Part shown: piece after piece, positions 61,961 to 64,000 of the stretch | How the letters are laid out: every line of letters begins with the position of its first letter | Position numbering within the stretch: the stretch's first letter is position 1 | Source: CAVSWT01 sp963782985 | GTDB taxonomy: Bacteria; Bacteroidota; Ignavibacteria; Ignavibacteriales; Ignavibacteriaceae | NCBI GenBank assembly: GCA_963782985.1 | Contig: CAWALU010000012.1 | Coordinates: 62,001 to 126,000, forward strand | Length of the DNA stretch: 64,000 nt | Direction of reading: 5' to 3' | Program-made: the position numbers and the translations under genes | The notes under the pieces: generated by a model | What the model saw: only the letters and a program-made list of their open reading frames with translations | Told to the model about the DNA's origin: nothing | Database searches by the model: none

Positions 61961-64000
61961 ATGAAATTTTTTCTGTTTATGGCTGCATTATTTTTAATTA
62001 CATCTTATTCAACGGCGCAAAATAACAGCCGTATTTTCGGAAAAGTAACAGATGAAAAGAATCACCTGCCTCTTTTAGGGGTTAATATTTTGTTATATAC
62101 AGACAGCCTTAAAACCGAAGCGCCCGTTAAAGGAACGGCAAGCGATAAAGACGGAAATTATTCTCTGATAAATTTAACAAAAGGCGTTTACTGGCTTTTT
62201 GCCAGCAGCATTGGATATGAAAAAATCAGTAAAAAAATAATTCTCTCCGGTAATTCTGTTTCAGTAGAATTTGATTTTAAAATGAATCCGAAGGAACTTC
62301 AGCTTGACCAGATTTTAATTGAAGCCAAAAGAGATACATTTAAAAATATAAGCGTTATAGATATTTCCCCAGAATTTATTAAGCAGCTTCCCAGTTTAAG
62401 CGGCGAAGCTGACGTATTCAAAGCTTTAACATTGCTGCCCGGCGTAACAACTTCGTCCGAAATTTCCAGCGGCTTATATATACGCGGGGGCTCGCCGGAC
62501 CAAACTTTAACTTTAGTTGACGGCGTAGTTATTTATAATCCATTTCATCTAGGCGGTTTTGCCAGCACTTTTAATTCCGACGCCATAAATGATTTAAGAT
62601 TAATTAAAGGCGCCTTCCCTGCTGAATATGGAGGCAGGCTGGGAAGCGTTTTAGATATTACTTTAAAAAATGGTTCTAAAGAAAATTTTAAAGGAAAGCT
62701 TGGATTAGGAACAATTAGTTCCCACGCTACTGTAGAGGGTCCTATTTCAGATAAAGCGTCTTATTTAATTTCCGGAAGAAAAATGTATTTTGATATTCTT
62801 CAAAAGCAATTTGTTAAAAGTAAAATAATTCCGTTGTATAATTTTTTTGACGTTAATGGGAAGTTTGATTATAACTTCAGCGAGCATGATAAAATTTCAA
62901 TTAGCGGATACACCGGCGATGATAATCTTTATAATTCAAAGGATAATAAAGACGCCGCTTATAATATTGGGTGGAGTAATACTATTGCAAATTTAAATTG
63001 GATCCACCTCACTGAAGAAAAAAAATTCACAAAAGCTGCTCTTAATTTTACACGTTATAATTTTACGACTTTAATCACGGATAAAAATCCCACAGCTTTT
63101 AAAAATGATTTTTATTCATCTTCAACTATTCAAGATTTTTCTTTAAAAATTGATGGGCAGTATTTTGGAAATAATCTACATACCGTTAAAAACGGCATTG
63201 AAGTTACGCTCCATAATTTTGACGTGGTAAATAATAATTTTTACACACAGGCATTGGAAACCGATGAAAGAGTCGGGGCAAAATTTGTATCAGTGGAAAC
63301 AGCTTTATATCTACAAGATCAGTGGCAAATAACGCCGCTGTTATCATCCAATTTAGGATTGCGTTTTTATTATTTTCCGGATGCAAGATACTTTGATATT
63401 GAACCCCGCGCATCTCTAACTTACGCTATTACCAGCAAGATTTTTTTAAAAGGCGCTTTTACAATTTCAAATCAATTTCTTCATTTGATTGTAAGAAATG
63501 ATGTTGCGCTCCCCACTGATATTTGGTTTCCTTCAACAACGCTTATCAAGCCCAGCCGGGGCTTGCAAGGCGTTTTAGGTTTGGAGGTTGAATTAGGAGA
63601 TAAAGATTATGTTTTTTCCGCTGAAGGATATTTTAAAGAGATGAAAAATTTATATGAATATGGAGATACGGCAACTTTCACTATTGAATCCCCAATTGAA
63701 AAACAGCTTACCAATGGAAGGGGCGATGCCTATGGTTTTGAATTATTTTTTAATAAGCAGAAAGGGAAATTTAACGGATGGATTGGTTACACGTTATCAT
63801 GGACGAGGAGATATTTTGACGGAATAAATAACGGCAATTCTTTTTATCCCCGTTATGATAAACGACATGACATTAGCATAGCATTAACTTATAAGCTGAA
63901 TGAAAATTGGGAGTTCGGCGCTGCATGGAATTATGGAACAGGACAGGCTTATACTATGCCCACCGGACAGTATTACTTTCCCGGAGTGTTTTCTGCCAAC
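61961..64000 (+). CDS. TonB-dependent receptor (SusC/RagA-like style), N-terminal 680 residues, partial
   Basis: An open frame of 680 codons from ATG 61961 to the window end, no stop. Signal peptide MKFFLFMAALFLITSYSTAQ, a carboxypeptidase-regulatory-like domain (about 22-112, IFGKVTDEKNHLPLLGVNIL), the plug (about 115-245; LPSLSGEADVFKALTLLPGV, LYIRGGSPDQTLTLVDGVVI, YNPFHLGGFASTFN) and the first barrel strands. It imports a ligand across the outer membrane with TonB energy. The ligand is unknown. Its position, divergent from the MauE-like gene, allows shared regulation with the peptide array, which is inference. Confidence 0.88.
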   Translation, partial: MKFFLFMAALFLITSYSTAQNNSRIFGKVTDEKNHLPLLGVNILLYTDSLKTEAPVKGTASDKDGNYSLINLTKGVYWLFASSIGYEKISKKIILSGNSVSVEFDFKMNPKELQLDQILIEAKRDTFKNISVIDISPEFIKQLPSLSGEADVFKALTLLPGVTTSSEISSGLYIRGGSPDQTLTLVDGVVIYNPFHLGGFASTFNSDAINDLRLIKGAFPAEYGGRLGSVLDITLKNGSKENFKGKLGLGTISSHATVEGPISDKASYLISGRKMYFDILQKQFVKSKIIPLYNFFDVNGKFDYNFSEHDKISISGYTGDDNLYNSKDNKDAAYNIGWSNTIANLNWIHLTEEKKFTKAALNFTRYNFTTLITDKNPTAFKNDFYSSSTIQDFSLKIDGQYFGNNLHTVKNGIEVTLHNFDVVNNNFYTQALETDERVGAKFVSVETALYLQDQWQITPLLSSNLGLRFYYFPDARYFDIEPRASLTYAITSKIFLKGAFTISNQFLHLIVRNDVALPTDIWFPSTTLIKPSRGLQGVLGLEVELGDKDYVFSAEGYFKEMKNLYEYGDTATFTIESPIEKQLTNGRGDAYGFELFFNKQKGKFNGWIGYTLSWTRRYFDGINNGNSFYPRYDKRHDISIALTYKLNENWEFGAAWNYGTGQAYTMPTGQYYFPGVFSAN

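Noticed and set aside
1..64000. tRNA, rRNA, tmRNA or riboswitch genes
   Set aside because: No T-loop, conserved rRNA or known riboswitch core sequence was recognised in the intergenic regions.

Overview
The window is a low-GC bacterial chromosome segment. It most resembles the Ignavibacteria (Bacteroidota/Chlorobiota group). The reasons are type IX secretion (T9SS) style C-terminal sorting domains (NYPNPFNPST followed by a GVYVYR-like ending), a PorV/PorQ-like barrel protein, a SusC/RagA-like TonB-dependent receptor with a carboxypeptidase-regulatory N-terminus, and many PAS-type two-component proteins. This is inference from protein style only; no rRNA or tRNA gene was seen.

Layout. (1) About 1-12.0 kb, minus strand: a cell-surface or exopolysaccharide gene cluster with a flippase (Wzx), several GT4 glycosyltransferases, a Wzy-like polymerase, two polysaccharide deacetylases, a PaaK/CapK-like ligase and an asparagine-synthase-like amidotransferase. 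(2) 12.0-20.9 kb: two paralogous secreted parallel beta-helix proteins on the plus strand, one ending in a dockerin-like segment and one in a T9SS sorting domain, flanking a second asparagine-synthase-like gene. (3) 21.1-29.9 kb, minus: an export and sugar-nucleotide operon with a DegT aminotransferase, initiating sugar phosphotransferase, Gfo/Idh oxidoreductase, hexapeptide acetyltransferase, Wza-like export protein, Wzc-like kinase and a lipoprotein. Three of these enzymes fit synthesis of a diacetamido uronic acid. (4) 30.0-38.7 kb, minus: signalling genes (STAS, isolated DHp domain, CheW, NtrC-type regulator with PAS kinase, PAS protein, receiver, NarL-type regulator with PAS/HisKA_3 kinase). 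(5) 39-46.4 kb: YihY/BrkB protein, class A beta-lactamase-like hydrolase, SET-domain protein, a fragmented FG-GAP-like secreted protein, PepD peptidase and PorV/PorQ protein. (6) 46.5-61.8 kb, minus: the most unusual region. A MauE-like membrane protein and a thioredoxin-like CPYC protein are followed by four small secreted Cys-rich peptides (6-8 Cys each), alternating with five copies of a large secreted protein family (one truncated, three interrupted, one intact). (7) From 61.96 kb, plus: a TonB-dependent receptor running off the right edge.

The best candidate for an undescribed system is region 6. By analogy with MauD/MauE and the disulfide-rich methylamine dehydrogenase small subunit, the redox pair could oxidise the Cys-rich peptides after export. 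The repeated large proteins have a near-constant C-terminal half and divergent N-terminal halves, and a 1.28 kb block carrying one peptide and one N-terminal half has been duplicated almost exactly.

A caution applies to the whole window. At least twenty single-base frameshifts, many beside short A/T runs, split otherwise good genes (wzx, wzy, a GT4, a deacetylase, two kinases, SET, pepD, the FG-GAP gene and three large repeat proteins). Long genes such as the 1240, 987 and 844 residue ones are intact. Homopolymer sequencing error is the simplest explanation for many of these, but real gene decay cannot be excluded from sequence alone.
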